Source: Trueperaceae bacterium (GTDB lineage: Bacteria > Deinococcota > Deinococci > Deinococcales > Trueperaceae). From it: DNA of 18,995 nt. The stretch covers positions 1-18,995 of the forward strand of contig SKWV01000403.1 of NCBI GenBank assembly GCA_007128755.1, read 5' to 3'. The notes below the pieces were generated by a model. The model had not been told where the DNA came from, ran no database searches, and was given only the letters and a program-made list of their open reading frames with translations. Within the stretch, counting starts at the first letter, position 1. Each line of letters begins with the position of its first letter. The position numbers were made by a program, and so were the translations under genes. This document shows positions 7,297-13,734 of the stretch, piece after piece.

Positions 7297-8032
7297 GGAC
7301 GACACCTCCTTCGGTCGAGGGGACCGCTTCGTGCGCTTGCCGCTCCGCCTCGAGCTGCGCTTCGAGTCGCCCGAGCCGCACGCGGTCCACCATGAACCAG
7401 GCGTACACGAGGCCGGCGACGAACGTATTGAACAGCAACGTCATGAGCATCTCGGGCGCCATCGTGACGCCGCTGCCGTCGAGCGAGATGGAGCGCGAGG
7501 GGTGCAGGGTACGGAACCACTCGGCCGCGAGGTAGTTGAACGGCAGGCTGGCGGCGACGACGATCGCGACGACGGCGGAGACGCGGCCGCGCCTGACCGG
7601 GTCGTCGATGAGGGAGCGCACGATGAAGTAGCCCACGAGCAGCGCCACCATCAGCGCGGTGAGGGTGAGCTTGGCGTCCCAGGTCCAGAAGGTGTTGAGC
7701 GTGGGGCGGGAGTAGGTCATGCCGCCGATGATGGTGAGGCTCGAGAAGAGCAGCGCCATCTCGGCGGAGGCGACGGCCCGCACGTCGTCCATGCGCTTGC
7801 TGCGCCAGAGGAAGAGCGCGGCGAACAGCGCCGTGAAGCCGACCGCGACGAAGCCGATCCAGGCGATCGACACGTGCGCGTACATGATGCGGATGAGGTT
7901 GCCCTGGTTCACGTCGGGCGGGCTCCACACCAGGCCCAGGTACGCGCCCACGGCGAAGAGCGCCACGATCACGGCGGCCCACGCCTTCATCCACATCGGT
8001 CGTTCCCATCGTCCGCGAGTCTCCGTCGTCAT
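7289..8032 (-). CDS. ccmC: CcmC, haem-handling membrane protein for CcmE loading
   Basis: This 247-residue protein has six predicted membrane helices. It carries the superfamily WWD-type motif at SRPTLNTFWTWDAKLT (108-123) and flanking haem-ligand histidines at 53 (IMYAHVSIAW) and 177 (TLHPSRSI). CcmC binds haem with CcmE at the outer face of the membrane and is essential for forming holo-CcmE. The ATG at 8032 has a good purine-rich Shine-Dalgarno (GGAGAAGGG) a few bases upstream. A 52-base gap with a hairpin separates it from ccmB, the largest internal break in the operon. The C-terminus overlaps the ccmD start. The cytoplasmic tail is rich in Glu and Arg. Confidence 0.96.
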   Translation of the reverse strand: MTTETRGRWERPMWMKAWAAVIVALFAVGAYLGLVWSPPDVNQGNLIRIMYAHVSIAWIGFVAVGFTALFAALFLWRSKRMDDVRAVASAEMALLFSSLTIIGGMTYSRPTLNTFWTWDAKLTLTALMVALLVGYFIVRSLIDDPVRRGRVSAVVAIVVAASLPFNYLAAEWFRTLHPSRSISLDGSGVTMAPEMLMTLLFNTFVAGLVYAWFMVDRVRLGRLEAQLEAERQAHEAVPSTEGGVVRV

Positions 8033-8049
8033 GGCACCCTTCTCCCCAC

Positions 8050-8068
8050 CGCGCCCCTCTCGGGCGCG
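8050..8068 (-). other. Perfect GC hairpin in the ccmB-ccmC gap
   Basis: A 7-base perfect stem (CGCGCCC / GGGCGCG) with a 5-base loop sits 16 bases downstream of the ccmB stop and ends shortly before the ccmC ribosome-binding site. There is no U-tract, so full termination is unlikely. It could stabilise the ccmAB part of the message or lower read-through into ccmC. Confidence 0.35.
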
Positions 8069-8084
8069 CGAGCGTTCCGGACTC

Positions 8085-8762
8085 TCATTCTTCCACCACG
8101 AAGTGGTAGATGGCGGTGCACAGCACGACGTACACCAGGTCGAATCCCGCCAGCAACAGGAGCCAGCCGGTCGCCAGCTCGAGGTCGCCGATGCCCACCA
8201 GCGCGCCACTCGCTCGCACCGCGGCGAGCAGGATGGGCACGACCACGGGGAACATCAGCACCGGCAGCAGCGACTCGCGGGCGCGGAGGTTGGCCGTGAG
8301 GCCCGCGTAGAGCACGGCGATGAGCGCGAACCCGAGCGTGCCGAGCGCGATCGTGGGGATCAGCCAGGGCCAGTGCGGCCCCGCCTCCGCGCCGTACAGC
8401 ACGATCGTGACGGGCAGCATCACCAGTCCCAGCACGACCATGAAGGCCCAGTTGGCGAGCAGCTTGCCGAGGTAGACCGCCGGGCGTGGCACGGGTGTGG
8501 TGAGCAGCGCGTCGAAGGCGCCGTCCTCGAGGTCGGCCTGGTAGGACTGGGCGGCCGAGATCACGCTCGCGAACGCCAGCGCCACCCACAGCGCACCCAT
8601 CGCCGCCTCGCGCAGGAGCCGCGTGTCCTGCCCGATCGCGAAGGCGATCACCACCAGCGTGACGGCGGAGAAGAAGAGCGTCGCCACCGTCACGGCCTTG
8701 GAGCGTGACTCCTGCAACAGGTCCTTGCGGGCCACGAGCCAGACGGCGTAGAGGTCGTTCAC
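8085..8762 (-). CDS. ccmB: CcmB, haem exporter permease subunit
   Basis: CcmB is the membrane subunit partnering the CcmA ATPase in the complex that releases haem-loaded CcmE. The 225-residue product has the family length, an N-terminal amphipathic stretch (VWLVARKDLLQESRSK) and six hydrophobic segments. It carries the CcmB signature region QSYQADLEDGAFDALLTTPVPRPAVYLGK between helices 2 and 3. The GTG start overlaps the ccmA stop (GTGA), which decides the start. The C-terminus ends close to the last helix, as is usual. Confidence 0.94.
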   Translation of the reverse strand: MNDLYAVWLVARKDLLQESRSKAVTVATLFFSAVTLVVIAFAIGQDTRLLREAAMGALWVALAFASVISAAQSYQADLEDGAFDALLTTPVPRPAVYLGKLLANWAFMVVLGLVMLPVTIVLYGAEAGPHWPWLIPTIALGTLGFALIAVLYAGLTANLRARESLLPVLMFPVVVPILLAAVRASGALVGIGDLELATGWLLLLAGFDLVYVVLCTAIYHFVVEE

Positions 8763-9454
8763 GTCGGCACCGCGTCGACGCGCGACAGGAGACCGTCGTC
8801 GATGCGGAGCACGGCGTCCGCCAGGTCGAACGAGCGTTCGGTCTCGTGCGTGGCCATGAGCACCGTGGTGCCGGCCGCACGTGCCTCGTGCACGAGCGTG
8901 TCGACGAGCGCCTGCCCGTCCGCGTCGAGCGCCGCGTGTGGCTCGTCGAGCAGCCACAGGTCGGCGCGCGCCAGGAGGAGGCGGGCGAGGCCGAGGCGCT
9001 TGCGCATGCCGCTCGAGAAGGTGCGCACCAGGTGGTCGGCGACCCGCTCGAGGCCGACGCGTCCCAACGCCTCGTCGAGCGCGTCGGTCGGCGCGCCTCG
9101 CAACGCCGTGGCGAGGTGGAGGTTCTCGCGCGCCGTGAGCGTGCCGTAGGAGCCGCCGAACACGGCGATCGTGGCCAGGCGCCCGCGGGCGAGGTGGCCC
9201 TCGCGGATGACGTCGTGGCCGTAGACGAGCGCCTCGCCCGCACTGGGGCGCAGCCGCGTGGCGAGCAGCCGCAGCAGCGTCGTCTTGCCGGCGCCGTTCG
9301 AGCCGTGCAACGCCACGACACGCCCCGGCGCGACCTCGAGGTCGAGCCCGCGCAGGACGAGGTGGCGGCCGTAGCGCCGCTGCACGCCGCGGAGCGCGAT
9401 GGCGGGCGTCGTGACGGGGGGAGGGGCGGGATCGGCATGGGGATCGGTCGGCAC
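8759..9454 (-). CDS. ccmA: CcmA, haem exporter ATP-binding subunit
   Basis: This 231-residue ABC ATPase has a Walker A motif GSNGAGKT (51-58), an ABC signature FSSGMRKRLGLAR (about 146-158), a Walker B motif LWLLDEPH with Asp170/Glu171, and a switch His203 in MATHETE. The short signature-like FSSGM and single-domain size are typical of CcmA. It provides ATP hydrolysis for CcmBCD-dependent release of holo-CcmE. The start is a GTG one base after the ccdA stop, with no clear Shine-Dalgarno, so initiation probably relies on coupling. The first 15 residues are Pro-rich and poorly conserved, so a slightly later start is possible. Confidence 0.93.
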   Translation of the reverse strand: MPTDPHADPAPPPVTTPAIALRGVQRRYGRHLVLRGLDLEVAPGRVVALHGSNGAGKTTLLRLLATRLRPSAGEALVYGHDVIREGHLARGRLATIAVFGGSYGTLTARENLHLATALRGAPTDALDEALGRVGLERVADHLVRTFSSGMRKRLGLARLLLARADLWLLDEPHAALDADGQALVDTLVHEARAAGTTVLMATHETERSFDLADAVLRIDDGLLSRVDAVPT

Positions 9455-9455
9455 G

Positions 9456-10166
9456 TCAGAGCCGCTGGATGAGCCAGTCCGGCGTGAGACGCAGCAGGAC
9501 GGTGTTGAGGGCGGTGAAGGTGCCGGTGATCATCATGATCCCGACGATCACGAGCAGCGCGCCGGCGGCGCGCTCGAACCACGGGAGGTACGGCCGCAGG
9601 CCGCGCGACACCCGGAGGAACGGCTCGAAGGCGAAGGCCGCGAGCAGGAACGGCACGGCCAGGCCGAGCGAGTAGACGGCGAGGAGGCCCACCCCGGATG
9701 CGAGGGTGCCGGCCGCGCCGGCCATGGTGAGGATCCCGCCCAGCACCGGGCCGATGCACGGCGTCCAGGCGAAGCCGAAGGCCGAGCCGAGCGCGACGGC
9801 GCCCCAAGGCGTCTGCGGCTTGGCGTCCTCGCCGAGCGGCTTGCGGGTGTCGCGGTAGAGGAACGGCAGGCGCACGAGCCCGAGCATGACCAGGCCGAAG
9901 CCGATGACGACGACGCCGCCGACCATCATGAGCTCCGTGCGGTACTCGCGCAGGAGCGACCCGAGGGCGCTGGCCGAGGCCCCCATGGCGATGAAGACGA
10001 GGCTGAAGCCGATCACGAACAGGAACGCGTTGCGCATGAGCAGCGCCCGCTTCGCGGCGCCGGAGCCCCCGATGTAGGCGAGGTAGGTCGGCACGAGCGG
10101 CAGCACGCACGGCGACAGGAACGACAGCACGCCGGCGGCGAACGCCACTCCCATCGTGGGCGTCAT
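9456..10166 (-). CDS. ccdA: CcdA, thiol-disulfide electron conduit (short DsbD homologue)
   Basis: CcdA carries reducing equivalents from cytoplasmic thioredoxin across the membrane to CcmG. The 236-residue product has six membrane helices and the two redox cysteines in the inverted-repeat motifs LSPCVLPLVP (Cys20) and AWTPCIGPVLG (Cys137). Both are the expected SPC and TPC sites of the family. The ATG start has a GGGAG ribosome-binding site 8 bases upstream. This is the first gene of the Ccm operon; ccmA begins one base after its stop. Length and motifs match CcdA rather than full DsbD, since the periplasmic alpha and gamma domains are absent. Confidence 0.94.
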   Translation of the reverse strand: MTPTMGVAFAAGVLSFLSPCVLPLVPTYLAYIGGSGAAKRALLMRNAFLFVIGFSLVFIAMGASASALGSLLREYRTELMMVGGVVVIGFGLVMLGLVRLPFLYRDTRKPLGEDAKPQTPWGAVALGSAFGFAWTPCIGPVLGGILTMAGAAGTLASGVGLLAVYSLGLAVPFLLAAFAFEPFLRVSRGLRPYLPWFERAAGALLVIVGIMMITGTFTALNTVLLRLTPDWLIQRL

Positions 10167-10240
10167 GCGTGACGCTCCCGGATCCCGGCGGGTCGGAGGC
10201 GTGTCCTGTGGCTGGCGAGTGGCATCGACATCGAGCTTCC

Positions 10241-10246
10241 ATCATA
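10241..10246 (-). promoter_or_regulatory. Candidate -10 box of the ccdA-ccm operon
   Basis: On the minus strand TATGAT is a good match to the sigma-70-type -10 and lies in the only gap upstream of the operon. A -35 at the right distance is weak (CTGCGA, 18-base spacer). The predicted leader is about 65 bases. An imperfect inverted repeat built on ACCGTC/GACGGT lies at about 10252-10280, over the -35 area, and could be a regulator site. Confidence 0.4.
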
Positions 10247-10339
10247 GGACGCACCGTCCGTCGTTCGCAGGACGACGGTCCCGCACCTGGATCCGTGCTC
10301 GACGTGCGAACGGTGACGGCGCGCGACCGGGTTCGCGCC

Positions 10340-10345
10340 TAGGCT
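10340..10345 (+). promoter_or_regulatory. Candidate -10 box for the DinB-family gene
   Basis: TAGGCT matches the TAGNNT form seen before other plus-strand genes here (12574, 13721, 18646). It is about 37 bases before the ATG, leaving room for the visible AAGGGAG ribosome-binding site. A perfect 6-base inverted repeat (GGCGCG at 10318-10323, CGCGCC at 10334-10339) abuts it and may be an operator. Confidence 0.35.
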
Positions 10346-10382
10346 GGGGACTCCCGCGAGGGCGGGGGAAGGGAGCGACGTC

Positions 10383-10877
10383 ATGCGTGCTACCAGCGAG
10401 ACGATGCCCGTCGCCGACGTGATCGCCGTCGCGCGGGAGTTCTTCGCCGAGGCCTACGAGGGTCCGGCGCCGCAGGGCTCGTGGTTCGTGAGCCCTCGGC
10501 CCGATGCCGGGCTGTTCGACACCGTCGCGCGCCTGAGCGCGCAGCGGGCGTCGCGGCCGTCGCGGGCGAACGGCCCGTCGATCGCCGCTCACGTCGAGCA
10601 CCTGCGCTGGACGCTGGAGCGGGTGAACGCCACCGTCGCCGGCGCGCCGTGGCAGCCCGACTGGTCGGAGAGCTGGTCGGTGAGCGAGGTCGACGACGCC
10701 GCCTGGGACGAGCTGCGCTCGGCGCTGCGCCGCGAGTTCGACCAGCTCCGCGCGGCGCTGGGGGGCGCGCTTGGCGTGGGCGACCCCATGCTCCTGCGGG
10801 GGGTGCTGGCGCTGGCGCCGCACGCGGCCTACCATCTCGGCGCCATCAGGCTCCTGGCGGCGCAGCAGGAGGCCTGA
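10383..10877 (+). CDS. DinB-superfamily protein (DinB/YfiT-like)
   Basis: This 164-residue protein looks like a four-helix-bundle DinB-superfamily member. It has an HVEHLRWTLERVNA helix in the first half and a PHAAYHLGAIRLL helix near the C-terminus, which together supply the His residues expected of the metal site. The middle WSVSEVDDAAWDELRSALRREFDQL segment is also typical of the family. DinB-like proteins include metal-dependent thiol transferases (mycothiol, bacillithiol or glutathione S-transfer), maleylpyruvate isomerase-like enzymes and many of unknown role. The substrate here cannot be told. The ATG has a Shine-Dalgarno AAGGGAG 7 bases upstream. It is monocistronic, divergent from ccdA and convergent with the NirK-like gene. 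Confidence 0.75.
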   Translation: MRATSETMPVADVIAVAREFFAEAYEGPAPQGSWFVSPRPDAGLFDTVARLSAQRASRPSRANGPSIAAHVEHLRWTLERVNATVAGAPWQPDWSESWSVSEVDDAAWDELRSALRREFDQLRAALGGALGVGDPMLLRGVLALAPHAAYHLGAIRLLAAQQEA

Positions 10878-10936
10878 GCGACCGGCGTCCTGCGCCGCTC
10901 CGGCGGTGTGGGTGTTCGTCTCCTGGATCGCTAGGT

Positions 10937-10962
10937 GATCACGCTTCGATGGTGATCGAAGC
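10937..10962. repeat. Nested inverted repeats downstream of the DinB-family gene
   Basis: Two dyads overlap. GATCAC at 10937-10942 pairs with GTGATC at 10952-10957, and GCTTCGAT at 10943-10950 pairs perfectly with ATCGAAGC at 10955-10962 around a GGTG tetraloop. The second can form an RNA hairpin 65 bases after the DinB-family stop, but no T-run follows. A terminator or a protein-binding site are both possible. Confidence 0.45.
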
Positions 10963-11027
10963 ATGGACTGTTCACGCGTCGCGGAGACGTTCACCCGCGC
11001 GCTCACACCGCCCTGCCGCCGAGCCGC

Positions 11028-11069
11028 ACGACGAGGGGCTCCAGCGTGGATGCTGGAGCCCCTCGTCGT
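11028..11069. terminator. Perfect 18-base-pair hairpin, likely bidirectional terminator
   Basis: Arms 11028-11045 and 11052-11069 are exact reverse complements (outer ACGACGAGGG, inner CTCCAGC) with a 6-base GTGGAT loop. The hairpin begins 33 bases after the NirK-like stop and stands between two convergent genes. Neither side has a T-tract, so if it terminates it does so by stem strength alone, as often seen in GC-rich genomes; a 3'-end stabiliser is an alternative. Confidence 0.65.
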
Positions 11070-11102
11070 CGCGCGCGCGGTGCGCGGGCGCGGTCGCCGA
11101 TT

Positions 11103-12452
11103 CTAGTGCCCGTGGTGCTCGGCCGTGGTCTCGCTGCTGGTGCTGCGCGTCGTCGTGGTCCCGTCGTCGTAGACGGTGATCATGGCGCGCATGTAGGGGT
11201 GGATGGAGCAGATGTACTCGTAGGTGCCGGGCTCGTCGAAGGTGTGGCTGAACGTCTCGGCGTGGTTCAGGAGCGGGGAGAAGAACGGCTCCGGGCCCTC
11301 GGCCGCCACGGTGACGGCGTTGTGCTTGCCGGTGAGCTCGCCGTCGAGGAAGTCGAACACGTCCTCGTTGATCCAGGTGACGGTGGAGCCGGCCGGGACC
11401 TCGGCGCGCTTGGGCCAGTAGGAGTTCCCGACCATCTGGATCTGCATGTGGTCGCCCGAGCGGAAGCGGACGGGGGAGTCGAGGTCGATGCTGCCGAGGC
11501 CGAAGGGGTCGACGAAGCGCTTGGGGTCGGCCTCGATCTCGTTGGTGGGGCCCTCGGAGCGGATCTCGTTGGGGCGATCGATGCCTTCCTCGGACTGCAG
11601 GATGCCGACGGCGCCCTTGATGGCCTGCGTGCCGAAGGCGTGGCTGACGAGCGTGAAGGGACCCTCGTCGGGGACGACCCAGTCGATCACCCAGGAGTCG
11701 GTCGGTCCGGAGACGACGGACTGCGTGCCGCGCATGATGTTCTCGGGGTTGCCGCCGTAGTAGATGTAGTCCCAGATCCCGCCGACGGCGTGGAAGGTCG
11801 AGGTCAGGTTCGGGCCGACGTTGAGGTAGTAGAAGCGGACGTAGTCGCCGGGCCGCGCCATGATCGGGTCCTTGACGTAGCGGAAGGTCTCGCCGTTGAA
11901 CATCACGTAGAGCGCCTTGCCGTCGAAGAAGTCGCGGCCGTCGGCGTAGACCTCGTGCTGGACCAGGTAGACCTTGAGGTCGGGCTCGCGCTCGAGCTCC
12001 ACCTCCATCTGGTAGGGCTCGTTGGGCTCGACGACGATCATGCCGAACTGGCCGCCCATGGTGTGGACCATGATCCCGTGGCCGCCGGGGGCGCAGTGGT
12101 ACATGAACACGCCGGGGTAGTCGGCGGTGAAGGTGACGACCTTGGTCTCGCCGGGCATGACGTTGCCGACGTAGTTCGAGGTCTGGGCGTTGGCGGCGTG
12201 GATGGAGAGGCCGTGGGCGACGGTGTCTTCGTTGCGCACGGTGATCTCGACGGTGTCGCCCTGCTGGACGACCATCTGCGGGCCGGGGCTGGTGCCGTTG
12301 AAGGTGAAGCCCTTGAAGTTGACGCCCTGGCCGATGTTGAGGACGTCGGCACGGGCGACGAGCTCGAAGCGCTTGACCTCGCCCTCGGCGAGCGCCGAGC
12401 CCAGCGCGAGCAGCGCGATGGCGACGATGGTGGTGAAGGTTCTGCTGAACAT
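11103..12452 (-). CDS. Three-domain copper nitrite reductase-like protein with a C-terminal cupredoxin
   Basis: This 449-residue exported protein has a signal peptide (about 1-22, ending SALA), two NirK cupredoxin domains (about 27-290) and a third plastocyanin-like domain (about 330-428). NirK-type ligands visible are His80, Cys120 and His130 (type 1 Cu) and His85, His119 and His271 (type 2 Cu). His221 in TSTFHAVGGIWDYIY is the catalytic His. The third domain has its own type 1 set: His377, Cys415, His418 and Met421 (CSIHPYM). By motif alignment with AniA and Achromobacter NirK, two key residues differ. The catalytic Asp of HNVDFH is Ser83 (HGLSIH), and the axial Met is Gln135 (HTMGGQFGM). 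The fold and type 2 site argue for NO-forming nitrite reductase, but activity is uncertain, and a related copper oxidoreductase is possible. The ATG has a strong GGAGGAGGA site. A Thr/Ser-rich, His-ended tail closes the protein. Confidence 0.82.
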   Translation of the reverse strand: MFSRTFTTIVAIALLALGSALAEGEVKRFELVARADVLNIGQGVNFKGFTFNGTSPGPQMVVQQGDTVEITVRNEDTVAHGLSIHAANAQTSNYVGNVMPGETKVVTFTADYPGVFMYHCAPGGHGIMVHTMGGQFGMIVVEPNEPYQMEVELEREPDLKVYLVQHEVYADGRDFFDGKALYVMFNGETFRYVKDPIMARPGDYVRFYYLNVGPNLTSTFHAVGGIWDYIYYGGNPENIMRGTQSVVSGPTDSWVIDWVVPDEGPFTLVSHAFGTQAIKGAVGILQSEEGIDRPNEIRSEGPTNEIEADPKRFVDPFGLGSIDLDSPVRFRSGDHMQIQMVGNSYWPKRAEVPAGSTVTWINEDVFDFLDGELTGKHNAVTVAAEGPEPFFSPLLNHAETFSHTFDEPGTYEYICSIHPYMRAMITVYDDGTTTTRSTSSETTAEHHGH

Positions 12453-12464
12453 GTGATCTCCTCC

Positions 12465-12481
12465 TCCGAGCGTTACTCGGA
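12465..12481 (-). promoter_or_regulatory. Inverted repeat in the nirK-like 5' leader
   Basis: TCCGAG and CTCGGA form a perfect 6-base stem with a 5-base loop immediately before, and touching, the GGAGGAGGA ribosome-binding site. As RNA it could partly shield the Shine-Dalgarno; as DNA it could be an operator. Its position just downstream of the predicted transcription start fits either use. Confidence 0.4.
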
Positions 12482-12492
12482 TGCTTTGGTCC

Positions 12493-12522
12493 AAGTTAAC
12501 GGCTCGCCGGTGGGGTGTTCAG
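12493..12522 (-). promoter_or_regulatory. Candidate core promoter of the nirK-like gene
   Basis: On the minus strand CTGAAC (12522-12517) and TAACTT (12498-12493) are separated by 18 bases, a weak sigma-70-type pair. Copies of GGTCCAA lie at 12488-12494, within the dyad TTGGTCCAA (12486-12494), and at 12522-12528, so one sits at the start site and one at the -35. They may be regulator sites. No FNR-type TTGAT-N4-ATCAA box is seen. Confidence 0.3.
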
Positions 12523-12573
12523 GTCCAAACGTCCCGGCCCGTGGAACGACGGCGCGCGCGCCCCGGCGCCGGG

Positions 12574-12579
12574 TAGAAT
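12574..12579 (+). promoter_or_regulatory. Candidate -10 box of the ABC importer operon
   Basis: TAGAAT stands within GGGTAGAATCGCGA (12571-12584), about 76 bases before the start codon. Nearly the same 14-mer recurs at 13718-13731 before the ATPase gene. The -35 region is pure GC and shows no clear hexamer. Confidence 0.4.
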
Positions 12580-12655
12580 CGCGACTCACCGACCCACGAC
12601 GTGCCCGGGTGCCTCGAGCGCTCGCCACGCCTGCGTCGTGACTCAGGAGGAACCG

Positions 12656-13681
12656 ATGCGCAAGATGACGATGATGCTGACGCTGCTCGCCCTGCTCCTC
12701 GGCGGCGTGATCGCCCAGGAGACGCACGGCGTGGCGCCGCTCTCGCCGCGCGAGAGCGTCCAGGTCGCCTACGTGCCCATCACCAAGTTCGGCACGCTCT
12801 ACGTGGCGGCCGACCAGGGACTGTTCGAGAAGTACGGCCTCGACGTGGTCATCAACCGCGTGGCCTCCGGCACCGAGGCTATCGCGTTCCTCGAGCAGGG
12901 GCAGATCGACGTGGGTGGGATCGCCATCGTGGTGTCGCTCTGGAACGGCTGGTCCCAGGGCCTCGATCTGCGCGTGATCGCGCCGGGCGGCCTCGAGCCG
13001 TTCGAGGACAGCCCCACCAAGCTGATGCTCCGCGCCGACCTCGCCGACACGGTCACGTCGATCGCCGACCTGCGGGGCCGGACCGTGGCGGTCTCGGGCG
13101 GCCCTGGCTCGGGTGGCGAGTACCTCGCCGCCAAGGCGCTCGAGCGCGACGGGCTCACCATCCGCGACGTCAACCTCGTGAACGTCGGCAACCCCGACAT
13201 CCCGCTCTCGTTCGAGTCGGGCGCGATCGACGCCGGCATCCTCGGCGCGCCGTTCGCCGATCAGGCCGAGTCGACGGGCGTGGCGGTGCCGTTCGCGACC
13301 GACCTCACGCCCGGCCTCATGACCGTCGCCTTCGTCGGCTCCGGGCGCTTCGTCCAGGAGCGGCCCGAGGTCGCGCAGCGCTTCGCGCTCGCGCTGCTCG
13401 AGGCGTCGCGCCTGATGCAGGGCGACGACGCCCTCTCCGACGAGATCATCGAAGCCTTCCTGGCGTTCCAGCCGGGCGCGACCGCCGAGGGGCTGCGCAC
13501 CGGAGCCCCCGTCGTGTTCGACCCCAACCAGGCCATCCCGGTCGACGGCCTCGCCGACGTCGAGCGCACCCACCGCGAGAACGGCCGCACGGAGTACGAG
13601 CAGCCGATCGATCTGAGCGACGTGGTCGACGAGTCGTTCGTGCAGTGGGCGCTGGGGATCCTCGGGCCGTACGAGGAGTAG
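12656..13681 (+). CDS. ABC transporter substrate-binding protein (NMT1/SsuA/TauA-like)
   Basis: This 341-residue exported binding protein has a Sec signal peptide (1-20, cut before QETHG; no lipobox Cys). The mature part follows the NMT1/THI5-SsuA fold: VQVAYVPITKFGTLYVAADQGLFEKYGLDV, then ASGTEAIAFLEQGQIDVGG, then SIADLRGRTVAVSGGPGSGGEYLAAKAL, and the second-lobe SGAIDAGILGAPFADQAES. Such proteins bind small organic or inorganic solutes (alkanesulfonates, taurine, nitrate, pyrimidine precursors, aromatics). No residue pattern here fixes the ligand. The ATG is preceded by AGGAGG with 5-base spacing, which decides it over the longer open frame that begins near 12515. It is the first gene of an importer operon and diverges from the NirK-like gene, which may hint at a nitrogen-related substrate but does not prove it. 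Confidence 0.88.
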   Translation: MRKMTMMLTLLALLLGGVIAQETHGVAPLSPRESVQVAYVPITKFGTLYVAADQGLFEKYGLDVVINRVASGTEAIAFLEQGQIDVGGIAIVVSLWNGWSQGLDLRVIAPGGLEPFEDSPTKLMLRADLADTVTSIADLRGRTVAVSGGPGSGGEYLAAKALERDGLTIRDVNLVNVGNPDIPLSFESGAIDAGILGAPFADQAESTGVAVPFATDLTPGLMTVAFVGSGRFVQERPEVAQRFALALLEASRLMQGDDALSDEIIEAFLAFQPGATAEGLRTGAPVVFDPNQAIPVDGLADVERTHRENGRTEYEQPIDLSDVVDESFVQWALGILGPYEE

Positions 13682-13720
13682 CGGCCGCGCGAGCCGGCGG
13701 CGCCGGTGCGTCCGAAGGGG

Positions 13721-13726
13721 TAGCAT
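13721..13726 (+). promoter_or_regulatory. Candidate internal -10 box before the ABC ATPase gene
   Basis: TAGCAT, within GGGTAGCATCGCGA (13718-13731), lies 8 bases before the ATG at 13735. A transcript starting 7 bases downstream would have a 2-base leader, meaning a leaderless mRNA. The gene has no good Shine-Dalgarno at normal spacing, which fits this reading. Confidence 0.4.
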
Positions 13727-13734
13727 CGCGAGCC

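Noticed and set aside
11103..12452. Two-domain laccase (multicopper oxidase) reading of the NirK-like protein
   Set aside because: The HxH pairs and HCH motif needed for a trinuclear copper site are absent; the FHAVGG and LVSH sites match NirK type 2 chemistry.
12515..12655. Longer N-terminus for the substrate-binding protein
   Set aside because: It would put the signal peptide inside the protein, whereas the ATG at 12656 has an AGGAGG site at 5 bases and begins a normal signal peptide.
12453..12655. FNR/NNR-type box (TTGAT-N4-ATCAA) in the nirK-like/ABC intergenic region
   Set aside because: No match was found on either strand; only GGTCCAA repeats and a short dyad are present.
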